Source: Ascochyta rabiei
Taxonomy: Eukaryota; Ascomycota; Dothideomycetes; Pleosporales; Didymellaceae
Direction of reading: 5' to 3'
Length of the DNA stretch: 64,000 nucleotides
Assembly: GCF_004011695.2 (NCBI RefSeq)
Contig: NC_082407.1
Span: 1,674,001-1,738,000 of the forward strand
Positions 23,025-34,328 of this stretch are shown here, one piece after another. The position numbers were made by a program, and so were the translations under genes. The notes under the pieces are model-generated. The model was not told the DNA's origin. It searched no databases and worked only from the letters and a program-made list of their open reading frames with translations. Each line of letters opens with the position of its first letter. Within the stretch, counting starts at the first letter, position 1.

Positions 23025-24445
23025 ATGTTCAGCTTACCAAGGATCTCCTTGCCATCTTTCCTCACATCAGGAAGCGGTAATCACCAAGCAATCGACGTCC
23101 CCTCCGTCGAAGTCCACGATATCGAGACTGCCGCCGAAAAGCGCCCGCGAACCCTCAAGCACCTAATCAAAGCAAACCATGCAAACTATTCGATCATATA
23201 CCATGACCTGCGATTCCACAATCACACACCACACGTATGCTGCTCTAATGCCTCTCGCGGCTGAAGGTAGCTGCTAAGCTTGTTGAGTAGATCCTGGGGT
23301 CGGCGTATATCCTTGGAGCCACTGCAGAACATTTGAACGATATTTATGAGAAGGAAGCCGAGAGCTTGGAGCCCTGGCATGATGCGCCAGCAGAGATTAC
23401 CAGGGACGACTGGAGGGACTTTTTGGGGAAGAGAGAGTGAGTGTTATAGCATGTACAATGGGCATGTGCTGACGATGTGTAGGTACCAACGCGCTTTTGT
23501 TGACTTCTTCGAGGACCAACTTGTTTTCAGGCGATATGATGTCGAACATGTATTGGAGGAGTATCTGCTGGGTGGCAAGGAGCCATTGATCAACGGCGTG
23601 ATATCAGGACTCGCGCATCCCCTCATTCACCTTGGGTACGCCTACGAACTCGGGTCGACGACCGTTGCCATCGAAGCTTTGGCTCTCGCCGCGTGCTTTT
23701 ACAATCCCCTCCACAAATACATCGACGACGCTTCGTACACGAAGCCAAGTCCTTACCGGAGTGCCAACCTCGGTGAGATTCTCGTGAAAGTCCAAGAAGA
23801 CAAGCGTTTCGATGGGCTATACCCGCATCGTAGCGGGGACATATCAAAAGTGCTGGAGGAGCAAGAGGAGGCGCTTCTGGAATACTGGAATGCGTGGGAG
23901 CTGTCAGATCCGCAGAAGGCGTTCCAGCAGTCGCAGGAACTTGCGGTCACGATACTGATGGGCACCGAGGCGCCAGAGGATACAAAGTTCGATTTTTTCT
24001 TCGTGCATATCCTCACCTCTTCCCACGCGGTCCGTGTACTGCTTCCTCTGATCCCAGCCAAATTCCATGTCAGTTTGGTACGGCAATGGTGGCTTTTCAC
24101 GCTTGCTGTGTACATCGCGCAGACGCGGCCTCAGGTCGACTCAACGATTATCGAGAGGTATCAGCTGAACGGACGAGGCTGGAAGTTTGTCATACACAAG
24201 GCTCTTGATTCTTCCGAGTCCACAGACGCGCACTACGTTAAAGGTATGACCACACTTTCTTCCCTCAGATGCCCCACTAACCCCATACAGCGTTGCGATG
24301 TATGAAGGCAATCTCAGAAACGTGGGGCGATGACTCGCAATACTTTGAGAAGGCGGCAGTCAAGTTTGCAGATGAGTTTGAGCATTGGGGAGGATTCAGC
24401 ACTGAGGAAGATGCTGCTAATCTGGCCTACCCTGAGCGGCAATGA
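23025..24445 (+). CDS. Questin-oxidase-like (AflY/DUF4243) protein
   Basis: Four exons, 23025-23234, 23291-23436, 23483-24243 and 24291-24445, give 423 aa; all junctions are GT-AG and keep phase. Family features are the N-terminal LIKANHANYSIIYHDLRFHNH, the segment HLNDIYEKE, the motif GLAHPLIHLGYAYELGS, and a late segment FFFVHILTSSHAVR with a conserved His. Several His residues are spaced as in the questin oxidase family. Characterised relatives cleave anthraquinone rings in polyketide pathways (GedK/AflY type). No polyketide synthase or other cluster gene is near, so a role outside such a cluster is possible. The substrate is unknown. Confidence 0.85.
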
Positions 24446-25462
24446 GCGACTGGATGATAAATTGTCATGGCGGAATTGTATACTAGGACGTCATGGGCAT
24501 GCATGACATTGTTTGATCCTTTAGTCCAGACTCACATAGACTAACAATACGCATATATTAATACCATGTTTGGACAGGAATGGGACAGACCTGAATCATG
24601 CAAGGGCTAGCAGATCGGTGATCGACTACCGTTGTGCATCGTCGTAATTCGTTGGATATTTCAAGCTTGTGCACGGTTATTCATTCTGCACACAGGGTCT
24701 GCGGCAGTCAGATTCTTCCAGGACACATGGTGCCTCTGGAGGGCTAGTCCAGCCTGCACGAAGTGGGGTGGCTAATGTTGTCAGCTCAGCCTGGGAAAGC
24801 TTGAGAGAAGCTTCGGCATGTGTGTAGGTAATTGTTTCCGCAAGGAGAAGAGACATGACAAGCCGATACTGGGCGCGTCAACGATAGAAACGTTCATGAT
24901 GCGTCTCTTGAATGCCTCCACAGCGCAGAGCAGCATGCGGTCGATGAGGCGACAGGGACGCAAGCAACCTCAACCGCGCTGACCGAGAAACCAACTGTAC
25001 CCTTCCTTGCCTTTCGGATCTCATCTCATGATCGGAGAGGGTTCCCACCTATTATCCTGCAAACGTCATACCGACGTATCCGCGGTCTTTTCTTGGCGCC
25101 TGGGAATCCCATGAAAAAGCTGACAAGCTTTCCAGCGCTAAACACGCTTTTGAAACGCTTTCGGTACGCACGCGCCACACCTTCCGTGATCACAAGCAAC
25201 TTGCGTCATACCGTGTGCATCAAGAAAGCCATCAGCACTTTCGCGATCAGGAGATGTCCGGTAGCACGGCTGAAAGGTCCCGCTGATACACCCGGTCCTT
25301 ACTCTTCAACTTTCTTCCCTCCTTCCCCTACAGAGATCTTGACTTCTCACAACAACCCTCTTCCCCACGTCCCTCCGCTCCATTCCGTCGGCTTGCCCCC
25401 ACCCTGCGAACTGGTAGTCTAACCACGCAATTCGGGCACAGCTCTGACAACAAAACATCAAG
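24446..25462. other. Intergenic, upstream of erdS
   Basis: No gene is supported in this 1 kb. The last 150 bp are C/T-rich and end with ACATCAAG just before the ErdS ATG, as expected for a fungal promoter and leader. Confidence 0.45.
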
Positions 25463-28400
25463 ATGCCCATGGCACTAAAAAAAGCGCTGGAGAGGCTCAA
25501 GCCAGGCCACAGCAGCCATGGCTCCGACGACGACAGCGGCATCAAGTCATCTAGCGGCGTGAATACGCCAGTCTACTCGACTGCCAACGGCAGAGCCCAG
25601 TCACCGCAGGCCACGCCACGCTCGTCTGGTATCTTCGCCCACAGGCCAAGCGGTGAGATGAAGCGCGACCAGATTGCCTCTCCTGCGGACAGTAGGTCGA
25701 GCCTCGATCACGGTACCGCCCCGCGCAAGTCCATGACCGGTGTCTTCCACCGCGGCACGCAGAGCTCCAGCCGATCCGGCTCGAAGGATCGCAAGCACGA
25801 GAGAAGCGGCTCACTCTCCACCCACGGCCCAATGCGAGCTGTCAAGGAGAAGCTTCACATCGCAGACTCATCCAGCGATGAAGGCAGCGGCCCCCTCAAC
25901 CGAGATGGTGAACACATGTCTCGCAACCAGCTGCGCAAACATGAGAAGCACGCACAACAGGAAGAGCGCCACAAGCAGAACCAGGAGAAGGAAGCAGAAA
26001 TCGAGAGGAGAAGGAAGGAGATGGAGGAACAAGCAAACGCCGAATTGACGCCAGAGCAAAAGGCGAAGTACGGCTCAGTCCCTCCTAACAGCTATGCCGG
26101 CGAGTGGAAGCACCAACAGCGCGCCAACATCCAAGATTTCTCCGCTGATGATATCGGCAAGGAGGTCATCTTCCGCGCCCGCATCCACCACCTCCGCAAG
26201 ATGAGCTCCAAATTCGTGTTCTTCGTGTTCCGTCAGCAGCTCGCCACCATTCAGGGCGTCCTGATGGAGCACTCAGATATTTCCAAGTACATGCTGTACT
26301 GGGCAGAGCATCTCGAGGTTGAAAGCGTGGTCCTCGTCAAGGGCATCTTACAGGCTCCCAACTCAAAGCAGGGCGAGGTCACTGGAACCACCATCCACGA
26401 CGTCGAAATCTCCGTGCATGCACTGCACGTCGAAGCGGAGATCTCCGACCATCTCCCCTTCAACGTATACGAAGCCGAAGTCACACAGGCCGACGTCGAT
26501 GCTGAGCTTGCTCAGAACGACCACAAGGAGGGACACAACCGCGTCAGGATTGCAGACAGAACACGCCTGAACAACCGTATCATTGACCTACGGTCAACCG
26601 CATCGCAAGGTATCTTTCGCATCCAGTCTGGTATCTGCAATCTCTTCCGTCAAGCTTTAGACGAACAGGGCTTTATTGAGATTCACACACCCAAGCTGCA
26701 GGGTGGTGCCACCGAATCCGGCGCCAGTGTGTTCAAGGTCGAGTACTTCAGCCGTGGAGCCTTCCTTGCCCAGAGCCCTCAGTTGGCAAAGCAGATGGCT
26801 ATTTCTGCAGACTTTGGCAAGGTTTATGAAATTGGTCCAGTGTTCCGTGCCGAAAACAGTAACACATACCGTCACTTGACGGAATACACTGGTCTGGATC
26901 TTGAGATGCAGATCGACGAACACTACCACGAAGTCCTTCGTGTTCTCGACCGCACGTTCAAGACCATCTTCAAGGGCATCTACGAGCGTTTCCGCCCTGA
27001 GATAGAGGTTGTGAAGAAGCACTTCCCCCACGAAGACTTGGTTTGGCTGGACCAGACCCCTATCATCCCATTCGCAGAGGGTGTGCGCATGTTGAACGAG
27101 TCAGGATGGAGGGACGACAACGGCAACCCTCTTGACGAGAATGAGGATTTGGGTACGAGAGACGAAGTGCAGTTGGGTCGTGTTATCAAGGAGAAGCTCG
27201 GCACTGACTACTATGTCCTGGACAAATTCCCAGCCAACGCGCGACCATTCTACGCCATGCAAGACCCGAACAACCCCGAGCTCACCAACTCGTTCGATAT
27301 CTTCTGTCGTGGGCAGGAAATCCTCAGTGGCGGTCAGCGCATCCACGACTCCAGGCTGCTGTTGGACAAGATGTCCAAGCTCAAGATGGACCCTTCGACT
27401 ATGGAAGAGTACATCCAGGGCTTCCAGTGGGGTGCACCACCTCACGGTGGTGGTGGTATCGGTCTGGAGCGTATTCTCATGCTCTTGTTGAACCTTGGAA
27501 ACATCCGCCACGCTTCTATGTTCCCTCGTGATCCCAAGAGCCTGCCTGAGAAGCCAGTCGTCAAGCAGCTGCGCCATCCAGATGCGAGCACTATGCATCC
27601 TCCTTGGGAAGGACAAGATCGTGTCATGGCCAAGATCGACTTGCAACCCATCGAGAAGCTTATCGCCAATTATGGAGACGCGACCAACACATCGTGGCTC
27701 GAGCCTCGCACAGAGGTTTGGCGGGACCAGAACACTGGTGCGGCAGTCGGGTTCGTACCTCAGGATGGCTTTGCTATCACTGTCGGTGACCCGTTGTGTC
27801 ACGAATCTCAGTACCTCAAGACCATGACTGGCTACCTGAAATACATCAAGAAGGAGCGCAACCTCAAGCCACTTTGGCTCCTGGTGGGTGCCCCCGTAGA
27901 AGAGGTCCTTGCTACAAAGTTCAACTGGCGAACATTCTCCGTCACTGGTGAGCAGCGAGTGGACCCGGCCCATAATCCTGCGGACAAGGATGCAGACGTA
28001 CAGCGCAAGATTCGTCATGCCGAAAAGGAAGGCGTCAAGATCAGCGACTACTCTATTGGTACACCGCCACCACCAGAGGTCAAGAAGCAGGTCGATGCTC
28101 GTGTCGAAGACTGGTTGAAGGGCCGCAAGGGTCGTCAGGTACACTTGACCAACATCCACCCATGGCAGGACGAGGAGCACCGCCAGTACCATATTGCACA
28201 TACTCCCGACGGCACAATTGCTGCCTTTGTCGCAATGGCACAGCTCTCACCCGACCATGGCTGGCAAGTGAAGTACTCGCTCGACTTCCCCAACGCCCCC
28301 TCAGGCTCCATCGAGTACATTGTCACGCACGCGCTCAAGGCCGTCGCCGCTTCTGGCGCTGAGTCTGTAACCTTCGGTGGAGGCGCCAGCTCCAAATTCA

Positions 28401-28612
28401 CCCCGGGACACAATGTCAAGGGCACTCGCGTCAAGGTGCTTAGCCGCGCCTACCACGCCATTGCGACCGAGCTCAAGCTCACCAATAAGACCGAGTTCCG
28501 TGAGAAGCTTGGTGCCATTGATGACCCGAGCTACATCTGCTACCCGCCGCACGGGCTGGGCCCCATGGCAATCAAGGCTATCTTGAACTTCTTTGAGGAC
28601 GACGACATGTAG
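25463..28612 (+). CDS. erdS: ErdS: aspartyl-tRNA synthetase-DUF2156 fusion, ergosteryl-aspartate synthase
   Basis: One intronless frame of 1049 aa. Residues 1-190 are Ser/Gly-rich, then a Lys/Glu-rich coiled stretch (about 150-200). An OB-fold anticodon-binding domain follows (about 230-330). The class II catalytic core has a motif 2 segment, FRAENSNTYRHLTEYTGLDLEM (about 459), cut here to its landmark FRAENSNTYRH, and motif 3 with GIGLERILMLL (about 665). From about 720 to 1045 lies a DUF2156 (GNAT-fold) aminoacyl-tRNA transferase domain with NIHPW and the late block KFTPGHNVKGTRV. Known fungal ErdS proteins charge tRNA-Asp and pass aspartate from it to the 3-hydroxyl of ergosterol, making ergosteryl-3-beta-O-aspartate in membranes. 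The domain order and length match, so the identification is strong. A partner hydrolase (ErdH) is not seen in this window. Confidence 0.95.
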   Translation: MPMALKKALERLKPGHSSHGSDDDSGIKSSSGVNTPVYSTANGRAQSPQATPRSSGIFAHRPSGEMKRDQIASPADSRSSLDHGTAPRKSMTGVFHRGTQSSSRSGSKDRKHERSGSLSTHGPMRAVKEKLHIADSSSDEGSGPLNRDGEHMSRNQLRKHEKHAQQEERHKQNQEKEAEIERRRKEMEEQANAELTPEQKAKYGSVPPNSYAGEWKHQQRANIQDFSADDIGKEVIFRARIHHLRKMSSKFVFFVFRQQLATIQGVLMEHSDISKYMLYWAEHLEVESVVLVKGILQAPNSKQGEVTGTTIHDVEISVHALHVEAEISDHLPFNVYEAEVTQADVDAELAQNDHKEGHNRVRIADRTRLNNRIIDLRSTASQGIFRIQSGICNLFRQALDEQGFIEIHTPKLQGGATESGASVFKVEYFSRGAFLAQSPQLAKQMAISADFGKVYEIGPVFRAENSNTYRHLTEYTGLDLEMQIDEHYHEVLRVLDRTFKTIFKGIYERFRPEIEVVKKHFPHEDLVWLDQTPIIPFAEGVRMLNESGWRDDNGNPLDENEDLGTRDEVQLGRVIKEKLGTDYYVLDKFPANARPFYAMQDPNNPELTNSFDIFCRGQEILSGGQRIHDSRLLLDKMSKLKMDPSTMEEYIQGFQWGAPPHGGGGIGLERILMLLLNLGNIRHASMFPRDPKSLPEKPVVKQLRHPDASTMHPPWEGQDRVMAKIDLQPIEKLIANYGDATNTSWLEPRTEVWRDQNTGAAVGFVPQDGFAITVGDPLCHESQYLKTMTGYLKYIKKERNLKPLWLLVGAPVEEVLATKFNWRTFSVTGEQRVDPAHNPADKDADVQRKIRHAEKEGVKISDYSIGTPPPPEVKKQVDARVEDWLKGRKGRQVHLTNIHPWQDEEHRQYHIAHTPDGTIAAFVAMAQLSPDHGWQVKYSLDFPNAPSGSIEYIVTHALKAVAASGAESVTFGGGASSKFTPGHNVKGTRVKVLSRAYHAIATELKLTNKTEFREKLGAIDDPSYICYPPHGLGPMAIKAILNFFEDDDM

Positions 28613-29662
28613 TAGGAAAGATACAGGATGCAGGATTAGTGAAGCGCAGAGAGGGCATGATACCATCGGGGCGTTACGGCAGAATTTACGATTTGATGAC
28701 TGCATGCTGGCCCTCTTCTCTTTGTCGATGCAGTGAGTCTAGCGGTGCTTCGTTTGGTTATCCATAGATGATATCTTTGTTCCCTAATACAATACCCCTT
28801 ACGCTATGATCAAACCATGTCAAGCTTCATATGCCCGCGACTGTTGCCTGAGTGATGGTCTATTAAGCAGATGTTGAATATTTGAGAGTGATCAAGGTTG
28901 GATACTGACTCCCTTCGCAAGTGAAGTCTAAGAAGAAAACAACATCTCACTTCGTGGCCGTGGTGTATGAGGATTGTTCCCTTGGCCTACTAGGTCTTCA
29001 TGTGAGGAGCACAAGCCAGCCAATCGCACAGCTCCCAACCCGCTTACTCATGCCAACGGCCGCTGAAATTCCATCCATGTTCTGAGGCTCACGGAACACC
29101 AGAACGGCATTCTGGCTTCTCCACAAAGTTGCATCACATCGGACCCTACAGCGACTCGATATCAATTCTGACCCCTGCTATGCGCAAGACTCGGACAAAG
29201 GCTCTTCCTGATCCGCAGCTTAGGACCACAGCCGAAAGCATCGTTCCATGACGGGGGAAATTCGGATTGCGGGGTGCGCCACGCCCAGCACCCGGGGTAC
29301 CGAATTCTACTACCGTTGATTATGCGGCGCTGTGATTGGTCAAAATGAGCCTGCCCCACGACGACGACGGCTGGTCGACGTGTGGAGAGTCCGGTACGGG
29401 CCCTGGAGGTCGTCGGAAGCATGCTCGTCGCCAACAAGCTATCAGGAAGGAACAAGCTGTGGAGCGCCAGGTCTGGAGAAGCTTGGAGAAGGAGGCGTGA
29501 GGATATAAGACGGTGCGCATCGCCAGGTCTAGAGTGAAGAGCAAGAAATCGAGCTGCGCCGGTTACGTCAAAGAAGTGCCCGTTTCTGTTCAAAAGTCAA
29601 CTCCTCTTCTGACTTGTTGTCCCTCGGTCCTTACACACCTACATCTCCTCACGACCGTTGCG
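28613..29662. other. Intergenic, upstream of CYP53
   Basis: I see no gene here. A GATATAAG element at about 29502-29509 lies 155 bp before the P450 ATG and could act as a TATA box. Confidence 0.45.
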
Positions 29663-31286
29663 ATGTTCCTCACGGTGTTGCTCACGCCGTACACGCTCAT
29701 CCTCTTCCCAGTCCTCTACTACATCTTGCCATACCTCCGCAACTGGCAGATCAAGGACATTCCTTCGCCATTCCCTGCTGCTTTCACCAACCTTTGGCTC
29801 CTCCTCCAGGCCCGACAAGGGAAGCGTTACCTGGCCGTAGACAACGCGCACAAGAAGTACGGAACACTGGTCAGGATCCAACCGCACCATGTCAGTATCG
29901 CCGACGCCGACGCGATCCCCGTCATCTACGGCCACGGCAACGGAACGCTGAAGAGGTAAGCTGCGGTTAAAAGTCAAGTAGAGAAGTGGTACTGACAGGT
30001 CTAACTCCCCTCCAGTGAATACTACGACGCCTTCGTCTCAATCCGCCGCGGCCTCTTCAACACGCGCGACCGCGCCGAACACACTCGCAAGCGCAAGACT
30101 GTTTCGCACACCTTCTCGGCCAAGTCGGTCCTCCAGTTCGAGCAGTACATCCACCACAACCTCGAGGAGCTGCAGAAGCAATGGGACCAGCGCGCCGCGT
30201 CCAAGCAGGGCGGCTGGTACCAGATGGATGCGCTGCACTGGCTAAACTATCTGGCTTTCGATGTCATTGGCGATTTGGCTTTCGGCGCGCCATTCGGTAT
30301 GCTCGAGAAGGGTAGGGATTTTGCCGAAGTCAGGAAGACGCCGGACGCCGAGCCTACGTTTGCGCCTGCTATCGAGGTTTTGAACCGCAGGGGTGAGGTC
30401 TCTGGGTACGTTGGGCTGCTCCAGACATTGCACTTTCTCCAAGCCAACTTTAACGACTCTCAGGACGATCGGCATCCTTCCTCAGCTCAAGCCGTACGCG
30501 AAATACTTCCCCGACCCCTTCTTCAGCCAGGGCATGAAGGCCATCGAGAACCTCGCCGGCATCGCCGTAGCGCGCGTGAACGAGCGTCTTGCACGACCCG
30601 ACACCGACCGCGTCGATCTGCTGGCACGGCTCATGGAAGGCCGCGACGAAAAGGGCAACAAGCTGGGCCGCGAAGAGCTGACAGCCGAAGCGCTAACCCA
30701 GCTCATCGCCGGCTCCGACACGACGTCCAACACGTCCTGCGCCCTGCTCTACCACTGTCTGCAGCACCGGGACGTCGTGCGCAAGCTGCAGCAGGAGCTC
30801 GACAAGGCGCTGCCGAGCGATGGAGTCCCCACCTTCGCAGCCGTCAAGGACCTGCCGTACCTCGACAGCGTCATCAAGGAGACGATGCGCATCCACAGCA
30901 CTTCTTCCCTCGGCCTGCCTCGCATCATCCCCCCTGGTCCCGGTCTCACGCTCAGCGGACACCACTTCCCCCAGGGCACGGTCCTCTCCGTCCCAGCCTA
31001 CACCATCCATCACTCCAAGGAGATCTGGGGTCCCGACGCAGACACATTCAGGCCAGAGCGTTGGGAGAAGGTCACCGAGAAGCAAAAGGCGGCTTTCATT
31101 CCTTTCAGTTACGGGCCGAGGGCGTGTGTGGGCAGGAATGTGGCTGAGATGGAGTTGGCGCTCATTGTGAGTACCATCTTCAGCCGGTACGAGTTTGAGT
31201 TGCGACAGGGCGAAATGAAGACAAGGGAGGGTTTCTTGAGGAAGCCGCTCGGTCTTGAGGTCGGCATGCGCAGGAGACAAAAGTAG
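29663..31286 (+). CDS. bphA: Cytochrome P450, CYP53 family (benzoate 4-hydroxylase)
   Basis: Exons 29663-29955, 30016-30405 and 30464-31286 give 501 aa. The chosen ATG starts MFLTVLLTPYTLILFP, a membrane anchor; an in-frame extension upstream lacks support. P450 landmarks are the I-helix AGSDTTSNTS, the K-helix ETMR and the haem loop FSYGPRACVGRN. CYP53-specific blocks include VYGHGNG-like VIYGHGNGTLK, GLFNTRDRAEHTRKRKTVSH and DLAFGAPFGMLEKG. CYP53 enzymes hydroxylate benzoate at the para position, feeding the protocatechuate branch of the beta-ketoadipate pathway and detoxifying plant phenolics. They act at the ER with NADPH-P450 reductase. Exact substrate range is inferred. Confidence 0.92.
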
Positions 31287-31506
31287 TATCGCTGTAGCTG
31301 TAGGCAGAGAGGCTATTCACACTTGATTCTCTTCATGTATATTGTTTGGTAGCTACGAGAGTATACTGGCTCCGTACTACTTGTCTTCTCTATTGAACAA
31401 CGCAAATGCCCCTATAATTCGATGAGCGCTTGCCTACCTATTGTATTCCTTGCTATCCATGCCATTACTCAGCCCCTTCCCGCAACGTTGCCGAGTCTGC
31501 TGCCAA

Positions 31507-33399
31507 TCAGGGGCTCTCTAGCTTGTATGCTCGCAATTGACGGATCACTGCCGGTGTCTTTGCCCACTCCTTTTTCTCACCGTCCTTCATAACAACGACT
31601 TTCTGCCTCTTTTCCTCGACGATCAAGTCGGGACCTTTGAGCTTTGGCATGGGAGCCTTGACTGGAATCTCTGGCCACGTATCTTCCACTGTTTCTGTTT
31701 TCTTCACCAAATCGACGTATTTGAAGTCAAAAGCTTCAGGATGTCCTTCGTGTAGACTGGCCACATCGCCATCGAACATAGCAGACACCGAAGCTGCAAC
31801 GGCAGAAAGAGACTGCAGGTGCTGCTGATGCGCTGTGACCCATCGCTTCAAAATCGCTTCGCGAATATTCCTGAGGCATCCAAGGTCGCCGTCCTCATAC
31901 GCAATCCGAGCAATGTGTAGCACTCGTTCGATTCCCCGGAAGATTGAAGACGTCCAAGCTTGCCTGACAGCTGTCCCTAAAGCAAATCAGTATACCACAA
32001 GGGTTGGGATTTATGTAGACCAACTCAAACACTCAGGTGAATCCTGTTTATAGATGAGCCGTGCAAAGTCTTCAATCTTTCTGTATGCTGCTGCAAGCGC
32101 TGCCGCTCCGTTCACGTCCTGGCTGCTCTTTGGTGGTTCGTTACCGAAGGTCATCAAGGAAATCCACTGATTACGACGCATGCAGTAGAGGTCGTCCTTG
32201 GGGAGATCGGTGATGATCGAGACGAAATTGCGTTCCCGGTACGTGAAGAGCTCTGGACGAGGGGGGGAATGCAAAAAGACCCTTCCGATAGGGCGTAGGC
32301 TCAAGAAAGGTTCCAGAACAAAGAAGATCGCTGCGGTAGCCTCATCCGATTGCCAAAGCTGCCTGCACGAAGGTGCTGGTGTGACTGACAATCGCTTCAG
32401 AGCTGCTGGACTGGATTCGGACGGTGATGGTGAAATGACGTCCACAAACTTTCGAATGGTGTCCCGCAGTTGGTATAGTTCGAACTCTTCGTACGATCTA
32501 CCGAACCCACTGACGCCCCTGATGTTTGATTGCGTGAGGGCAAAATTGACCTGAATATCCAAATGGCGGATGCGGCGTGCGGCTGGTCGACAGAGGATCT
32601 TGGTGGGCTCTTCAAAGATGTAGCAGGTATCTTCACGATCCCAACGCTTCCCGAATAGCTGTATGTATGTTGGCCAGATCCTAACCTCGAACTTGGGTTC
32701 GCCGTATATGAGCACGGCGGCCTCCTCATAGAACTGGCGACTAACGAACAACACTGCAGTATGCGGTGCATCGGGATGAGTGCGATATAGTCGTTCGTCC
32801 TTGATGACATTTGGGAACAGGTAGCGGAATATCATCAGCCGGAGCTCAGTCGGCAGGCGTGTGATGTAACAAGGAAGTGCTTCAGAGCCTTTCTGGTGTT
32901 CTTTACAAAAGTGGAATGACGGCGCGTACGGTGCGAGTCGATTGCATACATATCCGCATGCTGCAACGGCCTGGCACCGACCAGCTCTCCCGAAGTCGCC
33001 CAGTCCTCCGTACCACCGGTGTGACCTACATACGGGGAGCATGCCTTCGTCAAAAACGTGCGCCTTCCGGCTGCACGGCTTGCCCCCATACGTGTGGCCA
33101 TTGCAGCGAGTAGACAGCGCAGTACTATGATGGTTGCAGTGTTCTTCGTGGTTACCATTGTCTTCAGACTCGTTATCAGATTCGGATTCGAAGTCGAAAT
33201 CAGAGCCGCCATAAACACCAGGGTCGCCGCCGTAACAGCTGTCCGATTGATCGTCGGTGTAGTAAGAGCTGCTACGAGAGTTGAACGCATAGCTGGGCAT
33301 GGGAGGTGCAGAGCTGGAAGGTGAGCTTGGGTTAGGGCTTGGAGGAGGGCTCGAAAGTGGAGTCGATGCTCTCCTGGCTTTGCTGCGTGTACCAACCAT
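31507..33399 (-). CDS. Cysteine-rich F-box-like/2EXR-like protein
   Basis: Two exons on the minus strand: 33399 to about 32031 and 31976-31507. The acceptor TTTAG before 31976 is clear. The donor is either 32030 (GTTTGA) or 32024 (GTTGGT); both keep phase and differ by two residues. The product is about 612 aa. The first 95 residues are Ser/Pro- and acid-rich. Residues about 95-175 form a Cys/His-rich block (RCNGHTYGGKPCSRK, CRSH, RCQAVAACGYVC, FHFCKEH) that could bind zinc. Then comes TRLPTELRLMIFRYLFP, an F-box-like helix pair typical of fungal 2EXR/F-box families. No catalytic motif is visible, so a role as a substrate adaptor is only a guess. Confidence 0.7.
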
Positions 33400-33853
33400 T
33401 GGCGAGGTGAGTGGTGAGGGAATAGAGGTGCTGTCCTGAGCGCAGTAACCCTGTCAGTCAACAATCCAGAGTAGGAAAGAAGCAATACACAATACACGTC
33501 GAAGCGGGCCATGACGTGCAGGATAGTGGGTGAGGAAGGAGCGGTCAATGGTAAACAACCATCTCGAGAAGGCAAGTTGTATGTCAGCACATTCAATGTC
33601 TTGCCATTAGTGGAAACTGCCGTGCGTTTATGGGCATCTGCCGCGCAGTTCTTGGACTTGTACCTGCTTTGCTTTGCACACTGCAAACGTGTTTGGCGCC
33701 AATGCTACCTCGTCGCTCACTCCTTCTGTGAAACCCTTCGCTAGCAACATTTTGTTCAATGCAATCATTACGCCATAACACCAGTTCAATTCCACTGCCC
33801 TTCGCTAGCCTCCTTCTTCTAACCATTTCCACACCTCTCCCAGGGCCTGTCGC
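33400..33853. other. Intergenic
   Basis: This stretch lies between the F-box-like gene start and the OST2 stop. It holds upstream sequence of the former and 3' sequence of the latter. I see nothing else. Confidence 0.4.
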
Positions 33854-34328
33854 TCAGTTGATGAAGTTGACGCAGAAGAAGTGCAGCAGCAAGCTCCCAA
33901 AGACAAAGTCGGCAAACGCGCGCTCGTGCGAGATGGACTCAAAGTCGGCCTTGTTCTCCGGGTTGGTCTGGATGCGCAGGGAGGCTGTGAGGACGAATTG
34001 GCCGACGCAGGCGCTGAAGCCGGACAGGAAGGCGTTGAAGGGCTTGGTCGCATGTCAGTCATTGCTGCTCGTCCTCGTCCACGTGCAAGTGTTCAGGACT
34101 CACAAAGTTGCCGACAAGCACGACGTAGAGGAATTGCAGGGCGCCAACCACGACGAGAAACAGCATGAAGCTATCCAGCAGCTTTGTGCGCTGTGTGGTG
34201 TTGTTGACATAGCGGTTCCATACGCCCTGCAGGATGTCTTGCGCGTCGTTGGACGACTTTGGTTTCGCGGCCGAGTAGGGTGTGCCGGGGACGGTCTGGG
34301 GGGCGGCTGTGCGTTGCTTGGGCGGCAT
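33854..34328 (-). CDS. OST2: OST2/DAD1 subunit of oligosaccharyltransferase
   Basis: Exons 34328-34104 and 34042-33854 are joined in phase 0 over a 61-bp intron (GTGAGT...CAAG), giving 137 aa. Three hydrophobic helices are visible: [43 protein letters not shown], and a last one ending [16 protein letters not shown]. The spacing and the C-terminal [13 protein letters not shown] are diagnostic of DAD1/Ost2. It is an essential ER membrane subunit of the complex that transfers the N-glycan to nascent proteins. The N-terminal 30 residues are a Pro/Ala/Ser-rich cytosolic extension. The gene is divergent from the TMEM14 gene, start codons 314 bp apart. Confidence 0.95.

Noticed and set aside
27101..28201. 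366-codon open frame antisense to erdS
   Set aside because: It lies entirely opposite strongly conserved coding sequence and has no family features; a codon-bias shadow.
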